37,173 bases of DNA from Thermococcus sp. (GCF_026991495.1 NZ_JALXBJ010000083.1:1-37173), one strand, 5' to 3'. Shown: positions 8,880 to 17,476, counted from the stretch's first letter. The notes: a model not told the origin generated them from the letters alone. Translations and numbers: made by a program.

Positions 8880-10040
8880 CTAATCGCTGAGGACGTTAAG
8901 CACGTCAAGCCTCTCGCACCAGGCCCGCTTTCCGAGCAGCTCACTGACGCTCGGCTTAGTCCTCCCCCTATCGCCGGAGACCAGCTCCTTGATGTAGAGG
9001 CCGCCCTCTGTAAGAAGGCGCAGCTCAAAATGCTTCTCGTCTATCCACCTCGCCTCGGCGCGGTAGACCTTCCTGACCCTGACTTTATCGGATCTCACCT
9101 TTCTAACGCGCCACGGGGTTCTCTGGTGTATCTCCATCCCCGTAAGCTTTTTGGCGACCTCCTCTGCTTCCTCAGGGGTTACTCCCTCATCAACGAAAAC
9201 CAGCACGAGGTATTCCTTCCTGTGATTTCCGGTCAGAACCTCTTCTGCCTCCTTGGGAGATACGAAGCGGAGACCGAAGATCTCCACCTTTCCGCCCGCG
9301 TTCACCTCCCTAACTACCTCCTCTAAGTCGACCTTCCGCCTCCTCGGCCCCTTCAGCTCCACTATGAAGGGTCTGCCGTTGCCGAGCATGCGAACGTCAA
9401 CGTCCTCCCTGCCGGCGCCCTTGAAGACGCACTTTCCACCGAAGGCCCTTGAAAAGGGCCCGCAGATTATCGAGGCAACGCTCTCTTTAAAACCCGGTAG
9501 CGGAGTCTGTGGGATCCCGCGGACGAGCTTTCTATAGCGGCCGTAGACGTAGAGCGGGTTTATCTGGAGCTCGATCTTGTCCGAGTAGGGCTCCACTATG
9601 AAAACGACGTCCGGGCTCCTCGATGTTTCCTTTCCGGTCTTCCGGCCAAAGGCCTTTCCCAGCTCGCGGTTGAACTCGCGGTTTATGGGTTCTGCCGTGT
9701 CAATGCCGAATTGAGTCCAGATGGCCCTCTCCCTTTCCCTGACCTCCTTCGGGAAGCGCGAACCAACGAGAAAGGTCTCGAACTCCACCCCCTCGGACGC
9801 CTCTAACATCCTCTCCACAATATTGGGGATCTTATTGAAGATGTTCCCGCAGAGCTCGCACTCCTCCGGCTCATGCAGGGGAGGCAGACCTTTAGACGAG
9901 CGCTCCATGTTCAGGACGAACCTTATGGCTTTCCCCCTCTCCTCGTTGGTTCCCTTTCCAAGCTGGGAAAAGAGCCTTCCCAGGCAGTGATCGCAGAGCT
10001 TATGCGCTTCAAGAACCTCTTCGGCCCTTTCGACTATCAT
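8880..10040 (-). CDS. pus10: tRNA pseudouridine(54/55) synthase Pus10
   Basis: Pus10 makes pseudouridine 54 and/or 55 in the T-loop of archaeal tRNA. The 386-residue protein has an N-terminal zinc site from CDHC (16-19) and CELC (61-64), a THUMP-like region, and the catalytic segment REDVDVRMLGNGRPF with the likely nucleophile D213. YVYGRYRKLVRGIPQ (164-178) is also characteristic. It lies upstream of L21e-rpoF as in many archaea. It is divergent from the HTH/zinc-ribbon gene; only 44 bases separate the two starts, and minus-strand GATTAAAAAGG near the ATG suggests a leaderless or near-leaderless mRNA. Confidence 0.95.
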   Translation of the reverse strand: MIVERAEEVLEAHKLCDHCLGRLFSQLGKGTNEERGKAIRFVLNMERSSKGLPPLHEPEECELCGNIFNKIPNIVERMLEASEGVEFETFLVGSRFPKEVRERERAIWTQFGIDTAEPINREFNRELGKAFGRKTGKETSRSPDVVFIVEPYSDKIELQINPLYVYGRYRKLVRGIPQTPLPGFKESVASIICGPFSRAFGGKCVFKGAGREDVDVRMLGNGRPFIVELKGPRRRKVDLEEVVREVNAGGKVEIFGLRFVSPKEAEEVLTGNHRKEYLVLVFVDEGVTPEEAEEVAKKLTGMEIHQRTPWRVRKVRSDKVRVRKVYRAEARWIDEKHFELRLLTEGGLYIKELVSGDRGRTKPSVSELLGKRAWCERLDVLNVLSD

Positions 10041-10056
10041 CTTCCCACCCTTAACC

Positions 10057-10064
10057 TTTTTAAT
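10057..10064 (+). promoter_or_regulatory. TATA box of the HTH/zinc-ribbon gene
   Basis: TTTTTAAT centred about 25 bases before the ATG at 10085, with no ribosome binding site between, as for a leaderless transcript. The opposite strand of the same patch probably serves pus10. Confidence 0.45.
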
Positions 10065-10084
10065 CCGGTCCCCTACTCAAACCG

Positions 10085-10381
10085 ATGGAGACTCGCAGAC
10101 AGAGGATAATAAGCCTTTTGGAGGAGAGGGACTACTCGCCGAGCGAGTTGGCACTTGCCCTCGGGCTCAGTGGAAAGGGCTCGGTTAAGACGATCCTCGA
10201 AGACCTGAGGGCAATCCAGCGGACGCTCAAGAAGGAGGGGAAGGTGCTCCTGATAAAGCCAGCCGAGTGCAGGAACTGCGGCTTTCGCTTTAAGCCCGAG
10301 ATAAAGGTGCCATCCCGGTGCCCCCGCTGTAAGTCGGAGTGGATAGAGGAGCCGAGGTTCAAAATAGAGAGGCGGCGTTAG
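10085..10381 (+). CDS. Winged-helix regulator fused to a zinc ribbon (COG3357-like)
   Basis: The 98-residue protein has an N-terminal winged helix (RIISLLEERDYSPSELALAL, then a second helix and LRAIQRTLKKEGKVLLIKP) and a C-terminal zinc ribbon with CRNCGFRF and CPRC spaced as a four-cysteine site. This matches the small archaeal predicted transcriptional regulators of COG3357. Its target genes are unknown. It is transcribed divergently from pus10, and its stop codon overlaps that of the convergent PRC-barrel gene by four bases. Confidence 0.85.
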   Translation: METRRQRIISLLEERDYSPSELALALGLSGKGSVKTILEDLRAIQRTLKKEGKVLLIKPAECRNCGFRFKPEIKVPSRCPRCKSEWIEEPRFKIERRR

Positions 10382-10587
10382 TCCTCCTTGGCCTTGACGA
10401 GGATTATGTCCCCTATCGAGAGAACGCGCTCGTAGGGTATGCCGACCTTTCCCCCAGGCAGGGCGAGTGCGATGACCCTTCCCTGTCCGGTGTCTACATC
10501 AATGAGAACTTCATCAACGTAGCCGACGTAGTTGCCCTTCGTGTTGTAGATCTGCTTGCCGTAAATCTTGGAGAGCCTCATGACCAT
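10378..10587 (-). CDS. PRC-barrel domain protein
   Basis: The 69-residue product is one PRC-barrel domain: MRLSKIYGKQIYNTKG, YVDEVLIDVDTGQGRVIAL, then KVGIPYERVLSIGDIILVK. Stand-alone PRC-barrel proteins in archaea are small beta-barrels related to the RimM C-terminal domain and are suspected RNA-metabolism adaptors; the role here is unknown. The ATG at 10587 is preferred because GGTGG lies five bases upstream; a GTG three codons earlier and an ATG two codons later are alternatives. Confidence 0.85.
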   Translation of the reverse strand: MVMRLSKIYGKQIYNTKGNYVGYVDEVLIDVDTGQGRVIALALPGGKVGIPYERVLSIGDIILVKAKED

Positions 10588-10617
10588 TTGTACCACCCCC
10601 TAACTCTTATCGCCCGG

Positions 10618-11136
10618 CTATTTAAGGTTTGTTCTCATCCCCACCAGGAGCAGCACCACGGAGAAGATGAAGGCGGCTATCCCCCCGATGAACCCCGCGT
10701 ACACTATAAGGAGGGGAAGGGCGACGCTCTCAAAGACTTTGAGGGGGGCCAAGAGCCCCAAGACGGTAATGGGACCCGAGAAGTAGAGCGGACCAGTGAG
10801 GAGGGCATCCAGCAGGCCAGAGGGAGGGTAAAAGCGCAGGGGCAGGAGGGAGACCACCACGAGTACGAGGACAGTTGAGGGTGAGATGTTCCAGAACTGG
10901 AGGAGGGCGATGAGGACGAGGGCAACCGACACCCCGGTGAGGTAGGAAATCCCAGAGGCCCTGAGCTCGCGCTTGACGGAAAGTGAGAGGCCAATCCCCC
11001 CGAGTACAGCGATTACAAAGATCTTCATCACGGTCGTCGTGGACGTCCACTCCGGGAGAAGCCTTATGATCGCGAAAAATGCGACCAGCGACAGCAATCC
11101 CGCGCCGGCGGACGCGTTGAGTACCTCAGTCCTCAT
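10618..11136 (-). CDS. Uncharacterised membrane protein
   Basis: The 172-residue product is hydrophobic with about five or six predicted membrane helices (for example [54 protein letters not shown]) and a short basic C-terminus (GMRTNLK). I do not recognise the family. Its start overlaps the stop of ribK by four bases (ATGA), so it is the last gene of the translin - endonuclease V - ribK unit; the function of that grouping is unclear. Confidence 0.65.
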   Translation of the reverse strand: MRTEVLNASAGAGLLSLVAFFAIIRLLPEWTSTTTVMKIFVIAVLGGIGLSLSVKRELRASGISYLTGVSVALVLIALLQFWNISPSTVLVLVVVSLLPLRFYPPSGLLDALLTGPLYFSGPITVLGLLAPLKVFESVALPLLIVYAGFIGGIAAFIFSVVLLLVGMRTNLK

Positions 11137-11771
11137 CTTCCCTGCACCTCGATCCTTACCCTGTCACCGTCCCTCAGGCCGAGCCTCTCCCTCAGGTTCA
11201 GGGGGGCTATGACCTCCGCTATCTCCGGTGGGTGAAGCGTCCTCGACGGGACGACGATGGCCCCCTCGATCCCGCGTATCAGAACAGGATAGGCTTTAAC
11301 GTCCCCGAAGGTTCTTCCATTTTTAACGAAGCCCGGTATGAGCACGGGTCTCAGGTTGACGAGGGCGTCAAAGATCGTCTTGGGGAAGAGAACCTTGACG
11401 TTGAGCGTTCCGGGGTATGGATCAAAGCCGAGGTACTCCCTAAAGCGCTCTGAGTAGAGGCGGACGTAATAGGCACCCTCTCCCACGCCCGAGACCACTT
11501 CGCCAACGACGAGGCCGTTGTAGAGGGCCCTTCCGAGCTTCTCGTACAGGCCCTCAAGGTACTCAAGGGCCCCCTCGGTGAGCTCCACGTGGGTTTTCCT
11601 TCCTGAAACCCGCCGCCTGAGAAAGCCCTCCTCCTCAAGTCGCGAGAGGAGCCTCAGGACGCTCTGTGGCGACGTGCCAAGCCTCTCGGAGAGGGACCTT
11701 ATCGTTACCCTCCTCTCCTCACCCACCGCCCCCATGAGGGCGAGTTCGATAAGCAGCTCAACTTTCTCCAT
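11133..11771 (-). CDS. ribK: CTP-dependent riboflavin kinase with N-terminal HTH
   Basis: Archaeal RibK phosphorylates riboflavin to FMN using CTP. The 212-residue protein joins an N-terminal winged helix (about 1-85; [21 protein letters not shown]) to a RibK/DUF120 domain (about 86-212) with [14 protein letters not shown], the [11 protein letters not shown] motif and GAIVVPSRT. The two-domain form is common in Thermococcales and suggests the protein also regulates transcription, which remains an inference. It is preceded closely by the endonuclease V gene and overlaps the membrane protein gene downstream. Confidence 0.92.
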   Translation of the reverse strand: MEKVELLIELALMGAVGEERRVTIRSLSERLGTSPQSVLRLLSRLEEEGFLRRRVSGRKTHVELTEGALEYLEGLYEKLGRALYNGLVVGEVVSGVGEGAYYVRLYSERFREYLGFDPYPGTLNVKVLFPKTIFDALVNLRPVLIPGFVKNGRTFGDVKAYPVLIRGIEGAIVVPSRTLHPPEIAEVIAPLNLRERLGLRDGDRVRIEVQGR

Positions 11772-11774
11772 GGA

Positions 11775-12332
11775 CTACACCTTAGAGAGTCTGTCAGCGA
11801 GCTTAAGCGGTAGTGGATAGCCGTCCCGGCTTAAAGCCTTAACTATCGCAACTGCCGAGTCCAGGTCAACGAGATGACCGACGCTCACGTAGGCCCTCCC
11901 AACCCTAACCCACGAACCGGGCGGGGCCCCTTTAAGTAGCCTCTTGGCTATCCCAACTGTCGGTGCCCCAAGGACGAGCCCTATGTGTGAAGCCAGGCCG
12001 TAGCTCCTTGGATGTGCCTTTCCATGCCCCTCAACGAGAAGAACGTCCGGCCTCTCCCTCCCGATAGCCAGCAGCACCGGCCTCGTCTCCCGAAGGAAGA
12101 AGTAGGTTGGGATGTAGGGAAAGGGCACCTCGGTTTCAACGACCCTTGATATCAAGGGCTCACAGTCCGGGAAGGAGCAGAGCACAAAGGCTGCCCTTGC
12201 CCTTTCTCCCCGATATGAGACATCGACCGCCCCCACCGTTTTCACCGATTCTAACGGGAGCGGCCTCTCAACTAACCTCTCCGCAAGCCTTTTCTGAACC
12301 TCTGCCAGCTTCCTGAGGATGTCTTCACTCAT
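11775..12332 (-). CDS. nfi: Endonuclease V
   Basis: Endonuclease V nicks DNA near deoxyinosine to start repair of deaminated adenine. The 185-residue protein has AVDVSY (D37), FPYIPTYFFLRE (Y73, E82), EGHGKAHPRSYGLASHIG (H107) and PTVGIAK (K130). Compared with the Thermotoga maritima enzyme, D43, E89, H116 and K139 are matched, but the third metal ligand D110 is replaced by glutamate (E101, VEGHG for usual DGQG/DGHG). It is shorter than bacterial homologues (about 225 residues). The gene overlaps the translin-family gene by eight bases and leads into ribK. Confidence 0.9.
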   Translation of the reverse strand: MSEDILRKLAEVQKRLAERLVERPLPLESVKTVGAVDVSYRGERARAAFVLCSFPDCEPLISRVVETEVPFPYIPTYFFLRETRPVLLAIGRERPDVLLVEGHGKAHPRSYGLASHIGLVLGAPTVGIAKRLLKGAPPGSWVRVGRAYVSVGHLVDLDSAVAIVKALSRDGYPLPLKLADRLSKV

Positions 12333-12945
12333 CCCCCACCGCCGCTTTTAGCTTTTCCTCAAGGCTCTTGTTCAGTTTCGCTCTCGTGAGGTCTTCAAGG
12401 GTTCTCTCAAGTACGTGCCTCGCCTGGTCCTGCTTCTGGCGCACGTTCACAAGGCCTTTTGGGTACTCAAGCGTCATGAGGGCGTTGTAGATCCTCTCCA
12501 TCTCCCTGTAGGTCTTCTCCGCCGATTCAACGTCGTTTTCTAAAAGCCTGAGGAGGAAGCACCTCCTCAGCTCGCCAACGAAATCACCGAGCCCGAGGGC
12601 GTAATCCGCCTCAGGAACTCCCAGCTCCTCGGGACTTGGGTACGGCTCTCCCGCGGCATAGCTCAGCAGGAGCGCAGCCTCCACGAACTCCTGATGTGCT
12701 GTCTGGACGTAACCCGTGTAGTATATGTCCGGATGAGAGGTCAGCCTTTTCCTAAGCTCCCCAACGAGTTTTCCCGCCTCCGCAAAGCGTGCCCTTGCGG
12801 TCGAGACCTCCCCTCTGTGGAGCGCCTTGACGGTATCGCCGCTCAGCCTGACTATCTCCCTGCTGGTCTTTAGGGCCTCTTCCCTGAGCGCGTCCTTCTC
12901 GTCGAGCCGCCTCCTTATGGACTCCACTATCTCCTCGATGTCCAT
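12325..12945 (-). CDS. Translin-family protein
   Basis: The 206-residue, fully helical protein fits archaeal translin (COG2178): DKDALREEALKTSREIVRLS-type first helix, HPDIYYTGYVQTAHQEFVEA, and LGLGDFVGELRRCFL. Eukaryotic translin/TRAX binds and cleaves short RNA and single-stranded DNA; the archaeal protein is presumed to act on nucleic acid. It is first in a minus-strand unit with nfi, ribK and a membrane protein. GGTGGTGGT precedes the ATG. Confidence 0.88.
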   Translation of the reverse strand: MDIEEIVESIRRRLDEKDALREEALKTSREIVRLSGDTVKALHRGEVSTARARFAEAGKLVGELRKRLTSHPDIYYTGYVQTAHQEFVEAALLLSYAAGEPYPSPEELGVPEADYALGLGDFVGELRRCFLLRLLENDVESAEKTYREMERIYNALMTLEYPKGLVNVRQKQDQARHVLERTLEDLTRAKLNKSLEEKLKAAVGDE

Positions 12946-12973
12946 ACCACCACCCCTGGCCCTTGGAAAAAGT

Positions 12974-12983
12974 CCTTATAAGG
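12974..12983. promoter_or_regulatory. Palindromic TATA box between the translin gene and gatD
   Basis: CCTTATAAGG is a perfect ten-base palindrome placed to serve both directions: about 29 bases before the translin ATG and about 55 before the gatD ATG. Confidence 0.45.
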
Positions 12984-13032
12984 CACCCGGTAGCGTTTTA
13001 TAGTGGACGGTGAACTCCGGATGGGGGTCAAG

Positions 13033-14346
13033 ATGAAGGAGAGAAAGGTTGAGCGCTTCATGAGAAGTGAAGGACTTAACGTAGGGGATGCGGTCAGAAT
13101 AACCGAGAAGGACGGAACGGTCTACGAGGGTATAGTCATGCCACCCTACGAGCTCTCCCCGGGCGAGACTCTGACGATAAAACTCGACAACGGCTACAAC
13201 ATCGGAATCCTCATCGATGCCATCGAAAGCGTTGAGATACTTGAAAAGGCCGCCGAAAAGCCGAAGATGGCCTTCCAGGAAGTTCTCCCCAAGAGGGAGG
13301 GCCTGCCCAACGTCACGATCCTTGGAACCGGCGGAACGATAGCGAGCAGGATAGACTACAAGACCGGCGCAGTTCACCCGGCTTTTACCGCCGAAGAGCT
13401 CGCCAAGGCAGTCCCGGAGATGTTCGAGATGGCCAACGTGACGCCGAAGCTCATCATGAACATCCTCAGCGAGGACATGAAGCCCGCTTACTGGAAGAGG
13501 ATAGCCCACGAGGTGGCAAAAGCCCTGAACTCCGGCGAGGATGGGGTTGTCATAGCCCACGGAACTGACACGATGGGCTACACTGCCTCTGCCCTGAGCT
13601 TCATGCTCAGAAATCTTACCAAGCCGGTAATTCTGGTAGGTGCCCAGAGGAGCTCAGACAGGCCGAGCAGTGACTCAGCCATGAACCTCACCTGCGCCGT
13701 AAAAATGGCCACCAGCGACGTTGCGGAAGTGATGGTGGTGATGCACGGCGAGACGAGCGACACCTACTGCTTAGCCCACCGCGGAACGAAGGTAAGGAAG
13801 ATGCACACGAGCAGGAGAGACGCCTTCAGGAGCGTAAACGACATCCCGATAGCCAAAATATGGAAGGACAGAATAGAACTCCTCAGGGACGACTACAGGA
13901 GGAAGAGTGAAGGTGAGGTAGAGGTCGACGACAGAATGGAGGAGAAGGTCGCGATCCTCAAGGTCTATCCGGGAGTGAGCGGTGAGGTACTCGACTTTCT
14001 GGTTGATAGGGGCTACAAAGGCGTTGTTATAGAGGGAACGGGTCTCGGCCACGTTCCTCAGGAGTTCATACCGCACGTTGAGAGGGCAGTCCAGGAAGGA
14101 GTTACCGTATGCGTCACCAGCCAGTGCCTCTACGGCAGGGTGAACCTCAACGTCTACTCCAACGGCAGGAAGCTCCTAAAAGCTGGAGCGATTCCCTGCG
14201 AGGACATGCTTCCGGAAACGGCTTACGTCAAGCTGATGTGGGTTCTCGGCCACACCAATGACCCTGATGAAGTGAGGAAGATGATGCTCACCAACTACGC
14301 CGGCGAGATAACGCCCTACACGAGGTTCGACACCTTCCTGAGGTGA
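13033..14346 (+). CDS. gatD: Glutamyl-tRNA(Gln) amidotransferase subunit D
   Basis: GatD is the asparaginase-like subunit of archaeal GatDE; it releases ammonia from glutamine so that GatE can convert Glu-tRNA(Gln) to Gln-tRNA(Gln). The 437-residue protein has an N-terminal beta-barrel segment (about 15-75), then the asparaginase motifs LGTGGTIAS (T102) and AHGTDTMG (T178, D179). The ATG at 13033 follows GGGGGT; ATG/GTG codons 4-10 codons earlier are possible but would add residues not expected of the family. A TATA-like element lies at 12974-12983. gatE follows only after an intervening toxin-antitoxin pair. Confidence 0.95.
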   Translation: MKERKVERFMRSEGLNVGDAVRITEKDGTVYEGIVMPPYELSPGETLTIKLDNGYNIGILIDAIESVEILEKAAEKPKMAFQEVLPKREGLPNVTILGTGGTIASRIDYKTGAVHPAFTAEELAKAVPEMFEMANVTPKLIMNILSEDMKPAYWKRIAHEVAKALNSGEDGVVIAHGTDTMGYTASALSFMLRNLTKPVILVGAQRSSDRPSSDSAMNLTCAVKMATSDVAEVMVVMHGETSDTYCLAHRGTKVRKMHTSRRDAFRSVNDIPIAKIWKDRIELLRDDYRRKSEGEVEVDDRMEEKVAILKVYPGVSGEVLDFLVDRGYKGVVIEGTGLGHVPQEFIPHVERAVQEGVTVCVTSQCLYGRVNLNVYSNGRKLLKAGAIPCEDMLPETAYVKLMWVLGHTNDPDEVRKMMLTNYAGEITPYTRFDTFLR

Positions 14347-14351
14347 TGGGT

Positions 14352-14552
14352 GTGGGTATAAAAGCGGTCTATAAAAATGGGATTTTCGTGCCTTTAGAAG
14401 ACGTCAAACTACCTGAGGGAACTGAGGTCGAGGTCATAGTAAAGAGCGCCGGTCCAATCCTGAGGAAATACGCGGGCATATTGAAGAGGAGCGAACACGA
14501 CTGGGAGGCAGAGTACTATGAGTACATCGAGGAAAGAGCTGGCGGTAGTTGA
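14352..14552 (+). CDS. DUF104 / AF2212-type antitoxin
   Basis: The 66-residue protein opens with GIKAVYKNGIFVPLEDVKLPEG, the signature of the DUF104 (AF2212-like) antitoxin family, followed by EVEVIV and a charged tail. Such antitoxins are encoded just before PIN-domain toxins and neutralise them. GTG at 14352 is placed well after AGGTGA at the gatD end; an ATG at 14346 that overlaps the gatD stop is the alternative. It overlaps the toxin gene by 35 bases. It sits between gatD and gatE, where Thermococcales normally have no gene. Confidence 0.83.
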   Translation: MGIKAVYKNGIFVPLEDVKLPEGTEVEVIVKSAGPILRKYAGILKRSEHDWEAEYYEYIEERAGGS

Positions 14553-14991
14553 CAGCAACGTGTGGGTTGAAGTTCTCAGTGGAAACGAGAGAGCAGTTGA
14601 GCTCCTAGACAGTGTTAGCAGAGAGTGCAAGCTGTGTATAACTCCCACTATCTATTCGGAGGTTTCTTTTGTCATTCTTGGTCATCATTTCACCTCCAAA
14701 ACCGGAAGAAAAGGAACCTATGCACTCAAGAAAGAGCTGAAAAGAGACCCCTCACTCTATGAGATTGTCGAGGCCTTTGACAGCTTACTCGATGAGCTCT
14801 ATACTGCTGGATTGCTCGAGTTCTTGGAAGAAACTGAAGAAGTCGTTAGGAGGAGCAGAGACTTACGGAAAAAATATGGTCTCTTACCCAACGACGCCTT
14901 AATACTCGCAACTTGTGAAGTGTATGGGATTTCAAAATTGGTTACCTTCGATGATGACTTTTTGAGAACCAATCTGGAGGTGTTGAGATGA
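14518..14991 (+). CDS. PIN-domain toxin (VapC family)
   Basis: The 157-residue protein has the PIN nuclease acidic residues in order: D12 (VVDSNVWVE), E48 (YSEVSF), D126 ([10 protein letters not shown]) and D145/D146 (TFDDDF). VapC toxins are magnesium-dependent ribonucleases, usually against tRNA or rRNA, held by the partner antitoxin. All catalytic positions are present, so the toxin looks intact. The coding sequence is visibly richer in A/T than gatD and gatE, which suggests acquisition. Its last codons contain GGAGGTG, the ribosome binding site of gatE, and its stop overlaps the gatE start (ATGA). Confidence 0.9.
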   Translation: MSTSRKELAVVDSNVWVEVLSGNERAVELLDSVSRECKLCITPTIYSEVSFVILGHHFTSKTGRKGTYALKKELKRDPSLYEIVEAFDSLLDELYTAGLLEFLEETEEVVRRSRDLRKKYGLLPNDALILATCEVYGISKLVTFDDDFLRTNLEVLR

Positions 14992-16874
14992 CCGGAAAGT
15001 TCGACTACGAAAAGCTCGGCCTCAAGGTCGGCCTTGAGATTCACAGACAGCTCGATACCAAAAAGCTGTTCTCACCCGTCCCGAGTGAGCTGACCGAGGG
15101 GGTTGACTTTACCTTTGAGCGACGCCTGAGGCCGACGATGAGCGAGATGGGCGAAATAGATCCGGCCGCTCTGGAAGAGTTCAAGAAGGGGAGGAAGTAC
15201 GTCTACGAGGGCAACTACGAGCTGACGGATCTGGTTTACATGGACGAAGAACCGCCGAGGGGGCCCGACAGGGAGGCTTTGGAGGTTTCGCTCCAGATAG
15301 CCTACCTCCTCAACGCCAAGCCGGTCGATGAGGTTCACTTCATGCGCAAGATAGTTATAGACGGCTCCAATGTTTCAGGCTTCCAGAGAACGGCCATAAT
15401 AGCGATGAACGGAAAGGTTGACACGCCCTGGGGAAGCGTGGGCATTCCGACGATATGCCTTGAGGAGGACGCGTGTAGAATCGTTGAGCGGAAGGAGAAG
15501 GAGGTAATCTACCGCGTTGACCGCCTGGGTATTCCGCTGGTGGAGATAAGCACCACTCCGGACATACACCATCCCGAGCAGGCTAAAGTCGTTGCCAAGT
15601 ACATCGGCGATGCCTTAAGGGCAACTAAAAAGGTCAAGCGCGGATTAGGAACCATAAGGCAGGACCTAAACGTCTCCATCAGGGGCGGTGCGAGGATAGA
15701 GATCAAGGGCGTTCAGGAGCTTGACATGATACCGCTCATCATCGAGAGGGAAGCCGAGAGACAGGTAAACCTCCTCAAAATCCGCGACGAGCTGATGGAG
15801 AGAGGAGTTAAGCCCGAGGACATCAAAGAGGAGTTCCACGACGTTACCGAGGTTTTCCAGAACACAGAGTCGAAGATAATAGCCAGGGCCATCGGGAAGG
15901 GGGGTAAGGTTCTCGCCGTCAAGCTCCCGGGCTTTAGAGGTCTCATAGGCAGGGAGATACAGCCCGGCAGGCGTTTGGGAACTGAGATGGCGGACAGGGC
16001 CAAGAAGTACGTCAGGGGAATCTTCCACATTGACGAATTACCGAACTATGGAATTACAGAAAAAGATGTTGATGCAGTTATCGAAAAACTCGGTCTCGGT
16101 GAAAAAGACGCCTTCGTCCTTGTCGCTGCAGAGGAAGAAACCGCTAAGAAAGCTTTAGCCGAGGTCGTCAAGCGCGCTAAGGAAGCCATAGAAGGCGTTC
16201 CAGAGGAGACGAGGAGGGCTTTGCCGGACGGCAACACCCAGTACATGCGCCCGCTCCCTGGCAAGGCGAGGATGTATCCGGAGACGGACATTCCCACCAT
16301 CTTCCTGCCAGAGGAGTACAAGGAGAGGATAAAGGCGAACCTTCCTGAGCTTCCCCAGGAGAGGGTTGAACGCTTTGTTAAGGGGTACAGGATCGACAGA
16401 AGCTTAGCGGAGACCCTCGTCAACGACGAGCGCGACGAGCTCTTCGAGGAGCTGGTAAAGAAGGGGGTTAAGCCATCTCTGGCCGCTTCAATTTTAGTGG
16501 TCGTCCTCAAGGGCCTCAAGAAAGAGGTCCCGGTAGAGAAGGTTACGGAAGAGCACATCAGGGAGGCCTTTGAGCTGTACCTTGAGGGCAAGATTGCCAA
16601 GGAGGCCTTCGAGGGGATTTTCAAGGAGCTGGCGAAAAATCCCGAGAAGACCGCGAAGCAGGTTGCGGAGGAGAAAGGACTAACTCTTCTCAGCGAAGAG
16701 GAAGTCGAGAAAATCATCGACGAGGTCATCAAAGCCAACATCGAGGTCATAAAGGCTAAGGGCATGGGAGCGATGGGCATGATAATGGGAAGGGCAATGG
16801 CCAAACTTAGGGGAAGGGCCGACGGGAAGCTCGTCAGCTCTCTCGTCAGGAAGAAGATTCAGGAGCTGAGCTAA
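14988..16874 (+). CDS. gatE: Glutamyl-tRNA(Gln) amidotransferase subunit E
   Basis: GatE binds Glu-tRNA(Gln), phosphorylates the glutamyl group and amidates it with ammonia from GatD. The 628-residue protein starts with [20 protein letters not shown], has the GatB/E cradle motifs ([32 protein letters not shown]), an AspRS-like insert (about 280-400; [18 protein letters not shown]) and a C-terminal helical YqeY-like tail ending [19 protein letters not shown]. Length is normal. Translation is coupled to the upstream PIN toxin, whose 3' end supplies GGAGGTG. A T-rich patch after the stop may end transcription. Confidence 0.96.
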   Translation: MTGKFDYEKLGLKVGLEIHRQLDTKKLFSPVPSELTEGVDFTFERRLRPTMSEMGEIDPAALEEFKKGRKYVYEGNYELTDLVYMDEEPPRGPDREALEVSLQIAYLLNAKPVDEVHFMRKIVIDGSNVSGFQRTAIIAMNGKVDTPWGSVGIPTICLEEDACRIVERKEKEVIYRVDRLGIPLVEISTTPDIHHPEQAKVVAKYIGDALRATKKVKRGLGTIRQDLNVSIRGGARIEIKGVQELDMIPLIIEREAERQVNLLKIRDELMERGVKPEDIKEEFHDVTEVFQNTESKIIARAIGKGGKVLAVKLPGFRGLIGREIQPGRRLGTEMADRAKKYVRGIFHIDELPNYGITEKDVDAVIEKLGLGEKDAFVLVAAEEETAKKALAEVVKRAKEAIEGVPEETRRALPDGNTQYMRPLPGKARMYPETDIPTIFLPEEYKERIKANLPELPQERVERFVKGYRIDRSLAETLVNDERDELFEELVKKGVKPSLAASILVVVLKGLKKEVPVEKVTEEHIREAFELYLEGKIAKEAFEGIFKELAKNPEKTAKQVAEEKGLTLLSEEEVEKIIDEVIKANIEVIKAKGMGAMGMIMGRAMAKLRGRADGKLVSSLVRKKIQELS

Positions 16875-16905
16875 GCTTTTTATCCCTTTTCTCCAAATTC
16901 CTCCC

Positions 16906-17409
16906 ATGAGGTACCGGTATCGAGTGCTCTACTACACCTATCCCCCTGATTCGGAAGTTCTTTCGAAGCTTAAGGAAAAGCTGCGGAACTACACGCTCCT
17001 CTTTAATCCTGACAGCACTTCCCTCAGGGACGCCCTACTCATGACCGCCATGACGAGCGATGAGGTGATAATCGCGCGGTCTGGAGATACTTTTCTCATA
17101 GCCCCACTTCAGGACGTTCCTCCCGGCTGGACTTCCGGCGAGGAGTTTTTAGTTGGAAAGGAGAAAGGTCTTGAAAAGGTCGCTGAGGAAATAGCGGGGA
17201 GGGACAGGGGGGCAACGGCATTGAAAGTTACCCTGGTAACTGGCCTCATACTCCTGCTCTCATACTTCGGCTACCGCTACCACTCCCTTGAAGCCCTGAA
17301 CAACCTTCTCCTCCTCATCGGGCTCTTTTTGAGCCTCTTTGGAGGCCTTCTGAGGGGTTACCGAAGGAGGAAGGTCAGGGCATCGGCTCCTCGTCACCGC
17401 TCGGAGTGA
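16906..17409 (+). CDS. Uncharacterised protein with C-terminal membrane hairpin
   Basis: I do not recognise this 167-residue protein. Residues 1-105 are soluble (VLYYTYPPDSEVLSKLKEKL, then SLRDALLMTAMTSDEVIIAR); residues about 107-125 and 131-150 form two membrane helices (LVTGLILLLSYFGYRY, NNLLLLIGLFLSLFGGLL), and the tail is basic. There is no ribosome binding site before the ATG, and GCTTTTTATC about 28 bases upstream suggests a leaderless mRNA. The last 13 codons are covered by a minus-strand C/D box RNA candidate. Confidence 0.6.
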   Translation: MRYRYRVLYYTYPPDSEVLSKLKEKLRNYTLLFNPDSTSLRDALLMTAMTSDEVIIARSGDTFLIAPLQDVPPGWTSGEEFLVGKEKGLEKVAEEIAGRDRGATALKVTLVTGLILLLSYFGYRYHSLEALNNLLLLIGLFLSLFGGLLRGYRRRKVRASAPRHRSE

Positions 17410-17430
17410 GGAAAAAAACTCATCATCCCC
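17371..17430 (-). ncRNA. Candidate C/D box guide RNA, antisense to the end of the preceding gene
   Basis: On the minus strand: box C ATGATGA (17420-17426), 15-base guide, box D' CCGA (17401-17404), 3-base spacer, box C' GTGACGA (17391-17397), 12-base guide (17379-17390) and box D CTGA (17375-17378). The terminal stem is weak (GGGG with CCTT). Box C' and D' both carry the U-to-C change that faces each other in a kink-turn. A TATA-like AATTTTTAAG (17450-17459) lies about 25-30 bases upstream. The D guide resembles the complement of the conserved 23S peptidyl-transferase segment GUCGGCUC, with wobble pairs. Confidence 0.42.
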
Positions 17431-17476
17431 GAGGTGGTTTTGTTGGCCATCTTAAAAATTTTAAAGAAGGAGAAAC

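Noticed and set aside
10730-11050. Minus-strand frames of about 100 codons in other phases of the membrane protein gene
   Set aside because: They are Ser/Pro/Arg-rich shadows of a GC-rich gene and lack start sites.
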